Assembly: GCA_028564925.1 (NCBI GenBank)
Contig: CM053033.1
Span: forward strand, 205,050,607-205,114,606
Length of the DNA stretch: 64,000 bases
Direction: 5' to 3'
Source of the DNA: Lithobates sylvaticus
Taxonomy: Eukaryota > Chordata > Amphibia > Anura > Ranidae
Shown: positions 23,650 to 35,491 of the stretch, piece after piece
Numbering within the stretch: the stretch's first letter is position 1
How the letters are laid out: each line of letters starts with the position of its first letter
Notes under the pieces: model-generated
The model's input: the letters and a program-made list of their open reading frames with translations, nothing else
Told to the model about the DNA's origin: nothing
The model's database searches: none
Translations under genes and position numbers: made by a program

Positions 23650-23997
23650 GCTGGCCATACACAGCTTGATTTTCTTTCATTCAGCACATGGACTAAATAA
23701 GACCAAATTAATTGACTCCCCCATTCACGCCATCTCCGACCACTCTCGGAATGTCCACTGCCGGCTATTGTATTCAGAAGGCGAGACACCTGTGGCTGCC
23801 TGAACACTATGACGCTGCCGAACTGTGATTGGATCTGATAGGATGCTGTCACTGTCCAGCCAATAACTTTCCATCTGGCTCAGTTGATTTTTAAATACTT
23901 TTGTTGAACTGGGTGGTCCTTGTAGAACCACCCACCACTCACATTTCAGCTGATTCAAAAAATTTGAGATCCAATATTTGATCCATCTATGGCCAGC
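23650..23997. repeat. ggccatac-type miniature element (tentative)
   Basis: The short inverted ends GCTGGCCATAC and CTATGGCCAGC enclose 348 bp. A related but shorter copy is at 31976-32070. No secure target duplication. Confidence 0.5.
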
Positions 23998-24149
23998 CCT
24001 AATCCAAGAAATGCATGAACCCTATAAAATGTTGGTGAGCTGACACTCTAGGGTAGGGCAGTGGTTGGTTTTTATATGTAGCAAGCTGTTAACTTCTTGA
24101 ACAGTACATGTTTTGATTTTGTTGGTGGACATTGCCATAGACTTTCCTA

Positions 24150-24229
24150 TGTGAGGGGTGTCTTCTATACTTCTCACCAATATAAGTGACCCCTTCTACA
24201 CTGATCACCAATATAAGAGTCACCTCCAC
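24150..24229. repeat. 30-bp satellite, left portion
   Basis: Units of the form ccttctacactgatcaccaa then tataagagtca are the left flank of the array at 25148-25703. The hAT element at 24230-25147 separates the two parts. Confidence 0.75.
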
Positions 24230-25147
24230 CAGGGGCGTTGCTAGGTGGCAAAAATACCAGGGGCTTCAGCCTGAAGTCCGAGCCCGACACTGGGTTAGGG
24301 GTTTCCCCTAGAACAGTGATGGCGAACCTTGACACTCCAGATGTTTTGGAACTACATTTCCCACGATACTCATGCACTCTGCAGTCTAGTTGAGCATAAT
24401 GGGAAATGTAGTTCCAAAACATCTGGAGTGCCAAGGTTTGCCATCACTGCCCTAGAAGAACAAGGTTAGGACTTGGGGATTGGAATAGGGACCTCCTCCA
24501 AAGGTCAGCAGGCATGTCCCCCAGAGGTCAAAGGTCAAAATGCCTGGCTGACCCACCCCCACCAAAGTGTACCGCCTACCCCAATTAAGTTGGGGCATGA
24601 ACAAGTTGGGGTAAGCACAGACTTAACTGATGTGCACAGACCTACCTGACACACACTGACCTACCTGACACGCACTGACCTACCTGACATGCACTGACCT
24701 ACCTGACATGCACTGACCCACACTGACACGCACTGACCTACCTGACCAGACTTCAGGTAAAGTGACCTCTTCCTGCAGCTCAGCCATAGTGTGCAGCGCG
24801 CCCATTACAGTAGAGTAGACAGCAGGCAGTCAGAGCCATGACAGGACAGGAAAGGAGAGCCAAGTGGGGATCTTCAGACAGTGGTGCATTGTAATTCCCG
24901 CCTTCTGGAGCCTGCAGCGCCTATGATGGACATCACACGTCCCGTGGTCCTGGCATTGGAACAGTGGGACGTCCATAGGCGCTGCAGGCTCCAGAAGGCG
25001 GGACCTGCTATGTCACTCGGCCACACTCCTGAGTCAGATTGGCGGCAGCACTCGGGCTCGGGGCTAATAACAGAACTGTGCATGCTCGAGATCCGGGGCT
25101 TTTTGGGGACCCACTCGGGGCTTCAGCACCCCCTCTCGATGCCACTG
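24230..25147. mobile_element. hAT-like non-autonomous element inserted in a satellite
   Basis: The ends CAGGGGCGTTGCTAGG and GATGCCACTG are flanked by acctccac and acctccgc (7 of 8 match). Both flanks are units of the same satellite. The interior holds another hAT miniature element (24314-24449), an 18-19-bp tandem repeat of cctacctgacacgcactga (24640-24745), and an inverted repeat built on ccgccttctggagcctgcag (24898-24917 against 24980-24999). Confidence 0.75.
24314..24449. mobile_element. hAT miniature element, family C
   Basis: This 136-bp palindrome has ends CAGTGATGGCGAACCTTG and AAGGTTTGCCATCACTG and exact 8-bp duplications ccctagaa at 24306-24313 and 24450-24457. It is nested in the larger hAT-like element. 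Confidence 0.94.
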
Positions 25148-25703
25148 ACCTCCGCTATGATCATCAATGTGAAAGGTCACTTTTACACTGATCACCAATG
25201 TAAGGGTCACTTCTACAATGATCACCATTGTAAAGGCTCACTTCTACACTGATCACCATTGTAAAGGCTCACTTCTACACTGATTACCAATGTAAGGGTC
25301 ACTTCTACACTGATCACCATTGTAAAGGTTCACTTCTACATTGATCACTATTGTAAAGGTTCACTTCTACACTGATCATCATTGTAAAGGTTCACTTCTA
25401 CACTGATCACCAATGTAAGGGTCACTTCTACACTGATCACCATTGTAAAGGCTCACTTCTACACTGATCACCATTGTAAAGGCTCACTTCTACACTGATC
25501 ACCATTGTAAAGGCTCACTTCTACATTGATCACCATTGTAAAGGCTCACTTCTACATTGATCACCATTGTAAAGGTTCACTTCTACACTGATTATCATTG
25601 TAAAGGTTCACTTCTACACTGATCACCAATGTAAGGGTCACTTCTACACTGATCACCAATGTAGAAGGTCACCTCTACCACAATGACCACTAATATAAGG
25701 GTC
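25148..25703. repeat. 30-31-bp satellite, main array
   Basis: About seventeen units of the form tcacttctacactgatcacc then a(a/t)tgtaagg/aaagg run head to tail. Two unit types (caatgtaaggg and cattgtaaaggc) alternate in blocks, as expected from local duplication. Confidence 0.92.
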
Positions 25704-25765
25704 ACTATAATTTTCACTGTCTGGGTTAATTTTTGGACTATAATATTGTGTTTCATGATTATTAA

Positions 25766-26223
25766 AGGGTTAGTTGAACCCTTTTAAGTTGAATAATTCC
25801 CTTGCTATAGGTGTAGGCCATTTACATACTGTACCTCATGATGCCTGGCATGAATACTCACATGATGTTGCTAGGACATTGCTTAGTGAGGCCTAGCCAT
25901 TACTGCTCACCTCCACCATCACAGGAGTGACCTTTTTCTCTGATTCAAACCCCCTTCACATGCTCTTTCTCTTCCCTGATTCAGTAACTCTGGACTCAGT
26001 GTTTGAGAGCGCCCTCCTGTGATGGTGGATGTGTGCAGTAATGACTAGGCCTCACTTGGCAACATCCTAGCAATGTCCTGGAAATATTCACATCCGGCTT
26101 AATGAATTGTGTAAACGGCCTACACCTATAGTCAACTTTAGTAAAACCTGCACAGTTTGTTTTCTAACCTACAGATGCCTCTTATCTGCATAGGCAGGTT
26201 TTTAGTAAAGGTAAACCATCCCT
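25766..26223. mobile_element. TTAA-flanked foldback element
   Basis: TTAA flanks both ends (25762-25765 and 26224-26227). Arms of roughly 130 bp pair: ctataggtgtaggccattta through cctccaccatcacaggag against ctcctgtgatggtgga through ggcctacacctatag. The loop is T/C-rich. No coding content. Confidence 0.8.
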
Positions 26224-26227
26224 TTAA

Positions 26228-26738
26228 GTAGACTCCGTTCTTTATTCTTCTATTTAAACGTTTCTACAATATGCTGTTCACATTTAATGTTCCTTTTTAA
26301 CTAAAGGTAGTAGGTCTAAAAATTTTAGTGTAGGTTCACTGAACCCAGAAACTGATTTTAAGGTATCCACCGTGGCCAAAAGGTTGAGAGGCTGCTTTAG
26401 AATATGGAAGGATTAGAACCTGCTTATTTATTGCTATCTACATACTTATCAAGAGGATTTAACCTCACTTGCTGTCCTGCACAGTATTGTCACTAGGACA
26501 GGAATTGTAGGGAAGTCTCCAGCAGGGACTCATGATAGTTCTGCCCAAAACATAAAGAAAAATGTGTTTGCCTGATTCACACATCTAGGCCAGAGATAGT
26601 GGGGATGAACTATCCAAGATGGCTGTGTGGGGCTTTGGGGTGCCCCATGGCCCTCTGGGATTGTTTATCCCGTCTATCTCTGCCCTTAGTTCTATCTGTA
26701 TGCAATCTCTGGGAGCCCTGGTATGTGATGTGAAATTA

Positions 26739-26779
<41 letters not shown>

Positions 26780-27273
26780 GACTGACTTTGTAGTTTTGGT
26801 AGTATTTTTTCTAATTATGATTATATTTTCTCATATAGTTGTACTGTAGCACTTTAATACTTCCTGAAGAAGCCAATGTGACCAAACATGTAGCAGACAA
26901 AAGTGTGCTTGGGTATAATATAAAAGCGTATTGTTCAGTTGTATACATGTTTTATTACTTATTGTCTCTTAATTTTTAATCTTTTTATAAATAAAATATA
27001 TACAATTTTATACTTTCCTTTTTTGGTGGCCTTAAATGCCACCTGTAAAATCCAATCCGATCTTTGTCAAAACTAGATTGTTAGAAAAAGCTGACTACTT
27101 TAGATCTGGAGATTAAGGATGTGGGTAATGATTCATTTTTAGCATCAATATTTTACTGAAGAAGATTTTTTTTTTTTTTTGTGTGTGTCTTTTGGGTAGT
27201 TTTGTTTGTTTTATATATAAAATTACTTTTTTGTGCATCTGACCACTATTTCTGTAATAACACAATATTTTAT
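26228..27273. other. No gene recognised; TA microsatellite
   Basis: A TA run spans 26743-26775 and a T run lies near 27168. The remaining sequence resembles nothing known. Confidence 0.5.
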
Positions 27274-27277
27274 TTAA

Positions 27278-28521
27278 CCGCTTCTAGACGTCCCACACAG
27301 ATATACTGCGGCAGGACGACCCTCCTGCGCCAAATCACATACCTGTACAGGTTTTCGTGTATGGGGCCTGGACACAGCAGGACCCGCCAAATGTTCTGAA
27401 GAGAGGCAGAACGGCGGTCTGCCTATGTAAACAAGGCAGACTGTAGATCTGCCAGAGGGGGAAGATGGAGATCTTGTGTTTTTACTGAGTAGAAACACGG
27501 ATCTCCGTCTTCCCCCAGAAAGCACTCCCTAGGGACACACTTAACCCTTTGATCACCCCTGATGTTAACCCCTCTCCTGCCAGTGTCATTAGTATAGTAA
27601 CAGAGCGTTTTTTTTTTTCTTTGTTTTTTTTTTTAGTGCTGATCACAGTATTGGTGTCACTGGTCCCCAAAAAAAGGGTCAAAAGTGTCAGTTGTCCGAT
27701 TTGCCTGTTGCAATGTTAAAAAAGTACACAATGTTGTGTAATGGGTGCGCTTAAATCAACCTTAAAAATCAATAAAATAGACCTTAAAAACCTCTGTGCA
27801 AAAAGTAAACAATAGTGTGTGATATATAAATATATGTGCGTGATATATAAATATAGTTGATGTGAAAATAAAATATAAATGCAGTGTATTATATAAAAAT
27901 ACAGTGTATTATATAAAAGTTCCTTCAAAAATGAATGAGGTATTGATGACTGCAAATCGCATATACCCCATACAATTAGTAATTGATAGATTAACGTGTG
28001 ATAAATTAATCAATCAGTGCAAACAATCTTGGTAAATTAATTGGGAACAGATGTATGGCACTCTGTTGCAATGTTGCAGTCCCTCTAAAAATCGCAGCCA
28101 AAAAAACATAATTATATATCACATCGTTTTTAGACGCTATAGCTTTTGCACAAACCAATCAATATAAGCTTATTGGGATTTTTTTTTACCAGAAATATGT
28201 AGCAGAACTCATATTAACCTAAATTGATGAATAAATATGATTTAAAAAATATATATTTTATTGGGTATGTTTTATAGCATAAAGTAAAATATATTGTTTT
28301 GTTTTCAAAATTGTCTGTCTTTTTTCTGTTTATAGCGCAAAAAATAAAAACCGGCTGAGGTGATCGAATACCACCAAAAAATAGCTCTATTTTTGGGGAA
28401 AAAAGGACATCAATTTTATTTGGGTATAGCATCGCACGTGCGATTGTCAGTTAAAGTAACGCAGTGCCGTATCACAATTGGCCTGGTCATGAAGGAGGGT
28501 GAACCTTTGGGGCAGAAGTGG
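27278..28521. mobile_element. piggyBac-like TTAA element with an insertion
   Basis: The ends CCGCTTCTAGACG and GCAGAAGTGG are flanked by TTAA (27274-27277 and 28522-28525). The internal order matches 40074-41017 in reverse (tagcgcaaaaaataaaaacc on the right, gcgattgtcagttaaa near the end), so the two are related. A 345-bp insert lies at 27718-28062. No transposase. Confidence 0.82.
27718..28062. mobile_element. 345-bp insertion of unknown class with 13-bp target repeat
   Basis: The sequence is bounded by identical 13-bp repeats ctgttgcaatgtt (27705-27717 and 28063-28075). The host element reads continuously once the insert and one repeat are removed. It is A+T-rich, with internal tgatatataaatata and gtgtattatataaaa short repeats. 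A 13-bp duplication suggests retroposition, but no clear poly-A tail or tRNA-type promoter was seen. Confidence 0.6.
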
Positions 28522-28525
28522 TTAA

Positions 28526-28964
28526 CTTATTTTTTACTGTCTTTTTTTTTTTTTTTTTTATGTAAAAAAAAAACATAATGAAGTTAATAACGGCTGTTTT
28601 TTAGCACAAGAACAGGAAACCTGGAGCCATATAAAGCTGATTACACCTTTAAAAACCACCAAAGCCTTTTTAATTTGACATTATGTTCAATATCTTTCCT
28701 TCCGAGTTTCTATTCACAGACATAAGGCATAAAATATGTTCCTATCAGCGTATTGTCAATAAGTAAGTTATGTAAGTTCACAAAGCTGCAGTAACAATGC
28801 TTCGTCCCTGGGATGCTAGCAATTTTGGAGCTTTTCATCAGCTTTCAACTACATCAATTTTTCCACCTGTATGTTTATTACCCAGTATTAACAAAAAAAC
28901 TAGAGTTTCCATGGTATTTTTGATTATTTGGTTGCCCAGAACTGTAAAATGGTTGAAACTGTGG
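28526..28964. other. No gene recognised
   Basis: Starts in a T/A-rich run; no repeat identified in the rest. Confidence 0.45.
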
Positions 28965-28972
28965 GTGGCAGA

Positions 28973-29781
28973 CAGTGGTGTAAGTAACTGAGTTAAAATA
29001 AACTGAGTTACCTAACGCAGTTACTTTAGAGGGTAACGAGTAATCTAACTGATTACTTTTCCCCTCGTGGTAACTCAGTTCCCATTACTTTGGCTTAGTT
29101 ACCCCAATTACATCTACTGCTACTAGATGGCAGTAGTGTAATTCCGGTGTCCTGCCGAAAAAGTTCCCCCGCCGGATAAGGACCCCCTGTACTGCGCAGG
29201 CGCAGGGCTTGCGCAGTACGAAGGACTACGGAGCTTACGAAAATTGCCGAACCTAAACAGCTCTGAGTGAACTCAGACATGTAATTGTTCGAGGCGATGC
29301 CGCACGCTCCTGATGCTCGTGCTACTCTGCAAGGGGCATCTATCGTGTAAGTAAGGGGCGGGTCTAGTATTACTGTAACCAAGGGGCGCATTTATTATTA
29401 TTGTTATATATCGAGCTCTGCCCATTAATTTAACATTCGCCCTCTTCTGTAGCCATCCGCCCCTTACACGATATAATAATAATAGACCCGCCCCTTGCTT
29501 ACACGCTATAACAGATCTGCCCCTTGGTTAGAGTAATAATAGAGCAGCCCCTTGGTTACACGATATATAACAATAATAATAAATGCGCCCCTTGGTTACA
29601 GTAATACTAGACCCGCCCCTTAGTTACACGTATAGAATATTTAAAAAAAAAAGTCAGTTACTTTGCTGCGTAACTAATTACTTTTCCAATGTAGTAACTG
29701 AGTTACTAACGCAATTACTTTTTGGGAGAAGTAATTTGTAACTTAACTAATTACTTTTTTAAAGTAAGATGACCAACACTG
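28973..29781. mobile_element. hAT non-autonomous element, 809 bp
   Basis: The ends CAGTGGTG and CAACACTG are flanked by exact 8-bp duplications gtggcaga (28965-28972 and 29782-29789). Sub-terminal regions repeat taactgagttac- and gtaacta-type words in both orientations. The centre (29335-29635) has direct and inverted copies of gcgccccttggttacagtaa and acgatataacaataataata. No coding content. Confidence 0.92.
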
Positions 29782-30064
29782 GTGGCAGATTACTCGGATT
29801 AAGAGGTAAATGCAAAGCTCCAAAACTGGAAGAAAACTGGCAATATAAAGCCTCATCCACATGTTGTCCCTTGTAATCTTGGATACAGGAAGGTGTATTG
29901 GGCAGAATGGCTCAGTATACACCAGTGTTCACTTCTCAGTCTTTGTTACTTCTTGCTTACCAACATTTTGCCTGCAATCTCTAGCCTTCCCAGGACACTC
30001 CAGGCCCATTTATTTATTTTTTTTATCTGCTAAATACTGACACCTAATATATGGGGTTGTTGAA

Positions 30065-31076
30065 TAGACATGTGCACAATAGAAAAATTTGTTTATTTTC
30101 GTTTTGTTTCTTTCGTTTCCGTTGATTTGTAACGATTCGTAATTTCGTAAGTCGTCGGTGTTCGTATTCGTAACGATTCGTAAATGCGTAAGTCGTCGGT
30201 GTTCGTATTCATAACAATTCGTATTTTCGTAAGAGTTATTTTTTCGTTGATTCGTTTTTCCGTTTAATTTTCGTTTATTTGAAATTCGTACGCATTCGTA
30301 TTTTCGTAGATTTAGTTACATTCGTACTTTCGTTAGATTGATTTATTCGTACTTTCGTAACATTGTTTTCGTAGATTCGTAATCGGAGCATAATTCATAA
30401 TTTTATGTAATGTGTATGCTATTATTACATTTTAAGAGACACGGAAAATTACGAATCGAAAAAAAAAGTTACGAATGTACGAATTTTTTCGTTCAATCCA
30501 TTCGAAGCACGTTAAGTAGCGCCATTGTAAGAGACACGGAAAATTACGAATCGAAAAAAAAAAGTTACGAATGTACGATTTTTTCGTTCAATCCATTCGA
30601 AGCACGTTAAGCAGCGCCATTGTAAGAGACACGGAAAATTACGAATCGAAAAAAAAAAGTTACGAATGTACGATTTTTTCGTTCAATCCATTCGAAGCAC
30701 GTTAAGCAGCGCCATTGTAAGAGACACGGAAAATTACGAATCAAAAAAAAAAAAGTTACGAATGTACGAATTTTTTCGTTCAATCCATTCGAAAACGTTA
30801 AGCAGCGCCATTGTAAGAGACACGGAAAATTACCAATTCAACAAAAAAAAAAGTTACGAATTTGATTTTCGTTGTTCCTGTTTTAGTTTTTCGGATTTTC
30901 TTCTTTCGTAGTTTCGTTGTTTCTAATTTGGTTATTTCGGATTTTCGTTGTTTTTCGTATTCGTTCGATTCGAACATTCGTTAAAATTTTTAGCGAATCG
31001 TTCGTTCATTTGTACGATAACGAATGAACGAATATAACGAATTTTAACGAAAAACAAAACAAATTGCACATGTCTA
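30065..31076. mobile_element. hAT-like element with internal 95-bp array
   Basis: The inverted ends TAGACATGTGCACAATAG and TTGCACATGTCTA are flanked by ttgttgaa and tggttgaa (7 of 8 match). The arms are dense in ttcgtttttcg-like and cgaatgaacg-like words. A tandem array occupies 30428-30900. Confidence 0.75.
30428..30900. repeat. 95-bp tandem repeat
   Basis: Units begin at 30428, 30523, 30618, 30713 and 30809, each starting catt(g/t)taagagacacgga and containing ttcgttcaatccattcgaa. The spacing is 95, 95, 95 and 96 bp; the last unit is partial and drifts. Confidence 0.95.
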
Positions 31077-31443
31077 TGGTTGAATATGCAATTTTTAAGT
31101 CATGGGCATCCGTATGGGACTGGCCACTTCTTACTGCTATTAAAAGCCTCTACTCTTCTGGGAAGGCGTTTCTTTGTATTTAAGAGTACATCTTCTAGGC
31201 AATTTTGCCACGTTTTGCAGCGACTGGCAGTTGGAACGTTCCTATCATGAGCACGATTCTTCCATGTTCAGGAGAGGGAGATTTAACTCCCCTAACCGCA
31301 GCAGCTCCTATACTCTGCTAAAAGCTTGTGTGTACATTGACACATAGGTGTTTATGGAATTGAGTTTAGGAGCTTTGGCAAAAATAACCCACCAAAAGCT
31401 CCTAAACTCAAGTTTAGGAGCTGCTAGTGTACATGAAGCCATA

Positions 31444-31831
31444 GACCCCTTTCACACTGGGGCACTTTGCAGGCGCTACAGTGCTAAAATTAGCGCCTGC
31501 AAAGCCCCCCCTGAAAGAGCCACTGCTGTGTTTCCAATGTGAAAGCCCTGAGGGCTTTCACACTGGAGCGGTGCGCTTGCAGGACGCAGCATCTTTGGAT
31601 CGGTGAAGGAGCAGTGTATACACCGCTCCTGCCCATTGAAATCAATGTGGCAGCACAGCTATACTGCCGGCAAAGTGTCGCTGTAGCGGTGCTTTGCGGG
31701 CGGTTTTAACCCTTTTTTGGCCACTAGCGGGGGTTAAAACTGCCCCGCTAGCAGCCAAATAGCACCGCTAAAATGACGGTAAAGCAGCGTTTTACCGCCG
31801 GCGCCCGCACCGCCCCAGTGTGGAAGGGGCC
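31444..31831. mobile_element. Harbinger-like miniature element, copy 1
   Basis: The inverted ends GACCCCTTTCACACTGGGGC and CAGTGTGGAAGGGGCC are flanked by ATA and TTA. The interior (ttagcgcctgcaaagc, gccactagcgggggttaaa) matches the copies at 42020-42439 and 42563-42994. Confidence 0.82.
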
Positions 31832-31975
31832 TTAGGGACGAACTTCTTCAAAAGCTGGTCAGGATGCATCTAACACAGTGGTGTTTCTGATCATATGAAT
31901 AAGATTTAATCATGCAGACTTGGGCTAGATTTAAATCTCTATACCAGAGAGATTTAATGGTCTGTATAGCCTTAA

Positions 31976-32070
31976 GCTGGCCATACTTGGATCGAATATC
32001 GAAACGGTTCAGTTTTTTGTTTTTTTCAGCCGCCTGGCTGAACAAAAAAACTAAGCAATGTATGGGCAGC
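31976..32070. repeat. Short ggccatac-type foldback
   Basis: The ends GCTGGCCATACTTGG and GTATGGGCAGC are inverted, with inner arms ggttcagttttttgttttt and aacaaaaaaactaag around the loop cagccgcctggctg. Related to 23650-23997. Confidence 0.6.
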
Positions 32071-32315
32071 TTTAGACTTATGACTGAGCATCAAATTATG
32101 TGCTCAAGGCTTTAACCATAGTGAAATCACTGAACATGAGATGGAAGGGCTCACTCGTGGTCAAATACAATAATGCTTAGCAATCAAACAAGAATAATCT
32201 TTCACTGATTATTTAACTTTATTTAAAATTGCATTGCTTACAGCCCTTTGCATATGATCTCTGCTCTTTGCACCAGTACCTTTTTAATGAAACCCTTTGG
32301 TTTCACCTGACACTA

Positions 32316-32744
32316 ATGCCCCGTACACACGAGCGGACTTTTCAACGGACTAGGTCCGGCGGTCTTTCCGACGGACTTTCAACGGTGTTCCGACAAACTT
32401 TTCGAATGAACGGACTTGGCCACACACAATCACACTAAATTCTGACGGATTCTAACGTGATGACGTACGACCGGACTAGAACAAGGAAGTTCGTAGCCAG
32501 TAGCCAATAGCTGCCCTAGCGTCGTCGTTTGTCCGTCGGAGTAGCACACAGACGAGCAAATTTTTCGATAGGAACTGGGTCCAGCGGAGTTCCGATGGGA
32601 AAATCTTAAGACATGTTCTATTTCTAAAGTCTGTCGGATTTTTCGACAGCAAAAGTCCGATGGAGCCCACACACGATCGAATTGTCAGACGGATTCATTC
32701 CGTCGGACCTTTGCTGTCAAAGTCCTCTCGTGTGTACGCGGTAT
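32316..32744. mobile_element. Harbinger-like non-autonomous element, second family
   Basis: The inverted ends ATGCCCCGTACACACGAG and CTCGTGTGTACGCGGTA resemble the ends of 46352-46776 and 50040-50425. The interior has the shared tccgacggac-type words and the agttcgtagccagtagcca block, which pairs with the tagcc/tacgtag block of the other copies. Limits are accurate to a few bases. Confidence 0.72.
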
Positions 32745-32961
32745 TACATCAATCTCCAATGCTTTGACGATAACTTCAGATATGGCAAAATGGGCCTTGC
32801 CCATTTTCTTATACTCCTTATGCCTGACTTCTGGTTCCAATTCACTGGGGGAAGAAGCAATTGCATATATTGCCAAAGCAGAGAGAAAATACAAAGAATT
32901 TCGGATAGTTAGAAGATGAAGCCGGTATGGCAAACAGGCAGAAGGAACAAGGATGTAGCTT

Positions 32962-33190
32962 TAGCTCCAACTGTTCTAATTTGGAGGGACTGTCTCTCTT
33001 TTGGAACAAAGTCCCTCTGTCCTCTTAAAATGTCCCTTTTTTGTCCAATGTAGACCTCTAACTCTTACTGTACTAAATCTTTCATCAAACTTCTAAGTTA
33101 CTGTATTTATTACTTTCAAAAGCCAGTATAAACTAAATGAAAACGATAAAAAAAAACCACAAAAGCACTTGTGGTTTTAACCAATCATTT
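32962..33190. repeat. Dispersed repeat, copy 2
   Basis: The blocks ctctcttttggaacaaagtc and tttcaaaagccagtataaa match 5169-5395 in the same order. Confidence 0.6.
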
Positions 33191-33525
33191 TTTTTGTGCA
33201 TGCATTCTCCATATAACTGGGGTGTGATAGATGTAGCTAAATCAAAAATGTTGACCAGAACCTCCCAGCTTTGTTTCATTATTACCTGCCTCATACATTA
33301 AAAACAAAGCAAGAAAACGTGAGGCTTGTAATCAATGACTAAATATCCCTAAGTGCTACCTGGATTCAGACAGTGGGGGGCAGGGAGAACGTGTTTTGTT
33401 CTAGGTTAGGACTTGACCCTCACAAGGCCAAAACTACATCCATTGGTGGAAGTAGAATTGTACTGAGCTAAAGTTCTAATCATTTAGCCTGCTCAATGTT
33501 TTCTGGTATTAGATCTAGAATGCTG

Positions 33526-34766
33526 CAGGGCTTTTTTCAGCTGGAACTTGGTGGAACTCAGTTCCACCACCTATGGCTCAGGCCTTCTGCTCCCTTCTCA
33601 CCACTATCACTTGTAAACACAGAAGTCCGGCTTCTGTGTTTATCAGTGACAGCTTATCCCCCAACAGCTCCCACAGATCTGATCTCCTGAGCAGCTCCCA
33701 CAGAGTGCAGGGTGGGAACAAGGGAAATGAAGGTGCCTGGGGTGCAGTGCAGATTCCAAAACCCCTACTGGATGATCTCCCTGCAAGTGATAGAGGCAGA
33801 GCCACCTACAGTGTGTGGGGAGGTACTAGAGCTGGCTGGGTGCTTCAACTTAATACAGCAACACAAGTAAGACATGTGGTGGAAGATGGTGGAGCTTCAA
33901 AGGAGGGAGGGGGAAGATGGGGGCAGTGGAAGGGGGGTTGCATGCAGAGGCCAGAGCTGAAGAGGGGTGAAAGTGGGATGTGGATAGGGTGTGCAGAGTT
34001 AAGAGCAGCTGTAGAAGAAGGCGAAGTGCACCACTGAACTCTGCACTCTGTATGCAGAGCACCCCGTAACGCTGAACAGTGTACGTAGCACACCCCCGAA
34101 CTCTGCATGTAGCACACCCCTGAACTCTGCACTCTGTGTGTAACCCCCCCCCCCCCCCTCAACTCAGCACTCGTAATGCACTCCTTGTATTTAATGCAAA
34201 TTTACAGGAAGTAAACCCTGATGGGTGTTACTTCTTCTTTGTTACCCTGCAAAGGTAAAGCATAATGGGCTACTATGCATCGCATGGTAGCCCATTATGT
34301 GACACTTGCCTGCAGGAGAAGCCCGCGATGTCCCCGTCTTCCTCGCTAGTAGCGAGCGTCCATTCTTCAGCCCTCTTCCTTCCGGGGCCGCAAACTCCAG
34401 CTCTGTGACTGGCCGGAGTCGCGTGGCGTCACTCCAGGGCGGGAGCCGCCTTTAACGGCATGACCCGAGCTAGAACCGACACAGCGTGCCCTTTCTAACT
34501 CCGGCGCATGCGCAGCAGAAATCTACGTACAGCGATTTGCAAATATCTCCTAGACCGCGCAGGTCTCGGAGATATTTCAAGCCTAGATTAAGGCTTACCT
34601 GTAGGTTAAAGTGGTTGTAAAGGGTTAAGGGTTTAAGACCCTTCCACTGTAAGTGAAATTTAACCACACCATTTGATACGGTTTGGAGGGTGTGTGGGGT
34701 GGCAAGTTTTTTTTTGGAGGGTTGTGGTTGAGTTCCTGCACCTATTTTCTAAACAAAAAAGCCCTG
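33526..34766. mobile_element. hAT-like non-autonomous element
   Basis: The inverted ends CAGGGCTTTTTTCAGC and AACAAAAAAGCCCTG enclose ggaactcagttccaccacct on the left and gttgagttcctgcacc on the right. Short aactctgcactctgt repeats lie at 34038-34140, next to a C run at 34146. A second unit at about 34190-34640 (aagtaaaccctgatgg to taaagtggttgtaaagg) looks inserted. No matching 8-bp duplication was found. Confidence 0.6.
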
Positions 34767-34769
34767 AGG

Positions 34770-35487
34770 ATGCATATACATGTATTTTCCCAATCCCTAA
34801 AATCTTGAGTCTGGTTGGTTGCTCCCTGTAGCAACAACGACAGCATTTGTAAATGTGTTGACTCACCGTATAGTGGAGTGCATGTGTTCATGTGATATGA
34901 GATTGACCACATTATAGAAGTGTATAAATATAATCCTGCTTAGACAGCAATACAGACCTGATTCATTTTGGAGAGTCATATGGGGAATCACTTTGTAAAA
35001 CAGCGTGCAGCAGCATATCTGCATTACTGTGACCAGTTTATTGTTTGGAATATGCTCTTATTGCAATATATTTATGGCTTTCCTATGTCATTTTTGTATA
35101 ATGGGACAATCAAGTGTTAAAGCGAGTTTGCAAATAATGTAGAAAACAAGCCTCCAAAGAGTGGAAGATGCTCCTAGAAGTGCTCAGATGCTAGGTATAA
35201 AGTGCAGGCCTAAAAAAACAAACACGAGGGCGCCTCCATCTAGGTGTAGCGATTTAGTTTGTCTGGTCATACACCTTGGGTGACCCCTAAGATATATGGA
35301 CTCTTTATGAACTCATGTGCTGTTTACACACTAGTGTCTGAGGACACTTATGAACTTCTGTGTTTTAGCGCTGCATGTTTTTTTTTTTTTACAATTGATT
35401 TATGACCTGTCTGGTTATTGAGGAATGTTTTAAATGAACGTTTTCGCACCTAAAGTCCAACCTTAAAGTGTTAGTTCATCTTTTATA
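34770..35487. other. No gene recognised
   Basis: Apparently unique DNA; a T run lies near 35378. Confidence 0.4.
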
Positions 35488-35491
35488 ATAT

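Noticed and set aside
33573-34037. 154-codon frame
   Set aside because: Inside a hAT-like element with non-coding repeats; no conserved motif seen.
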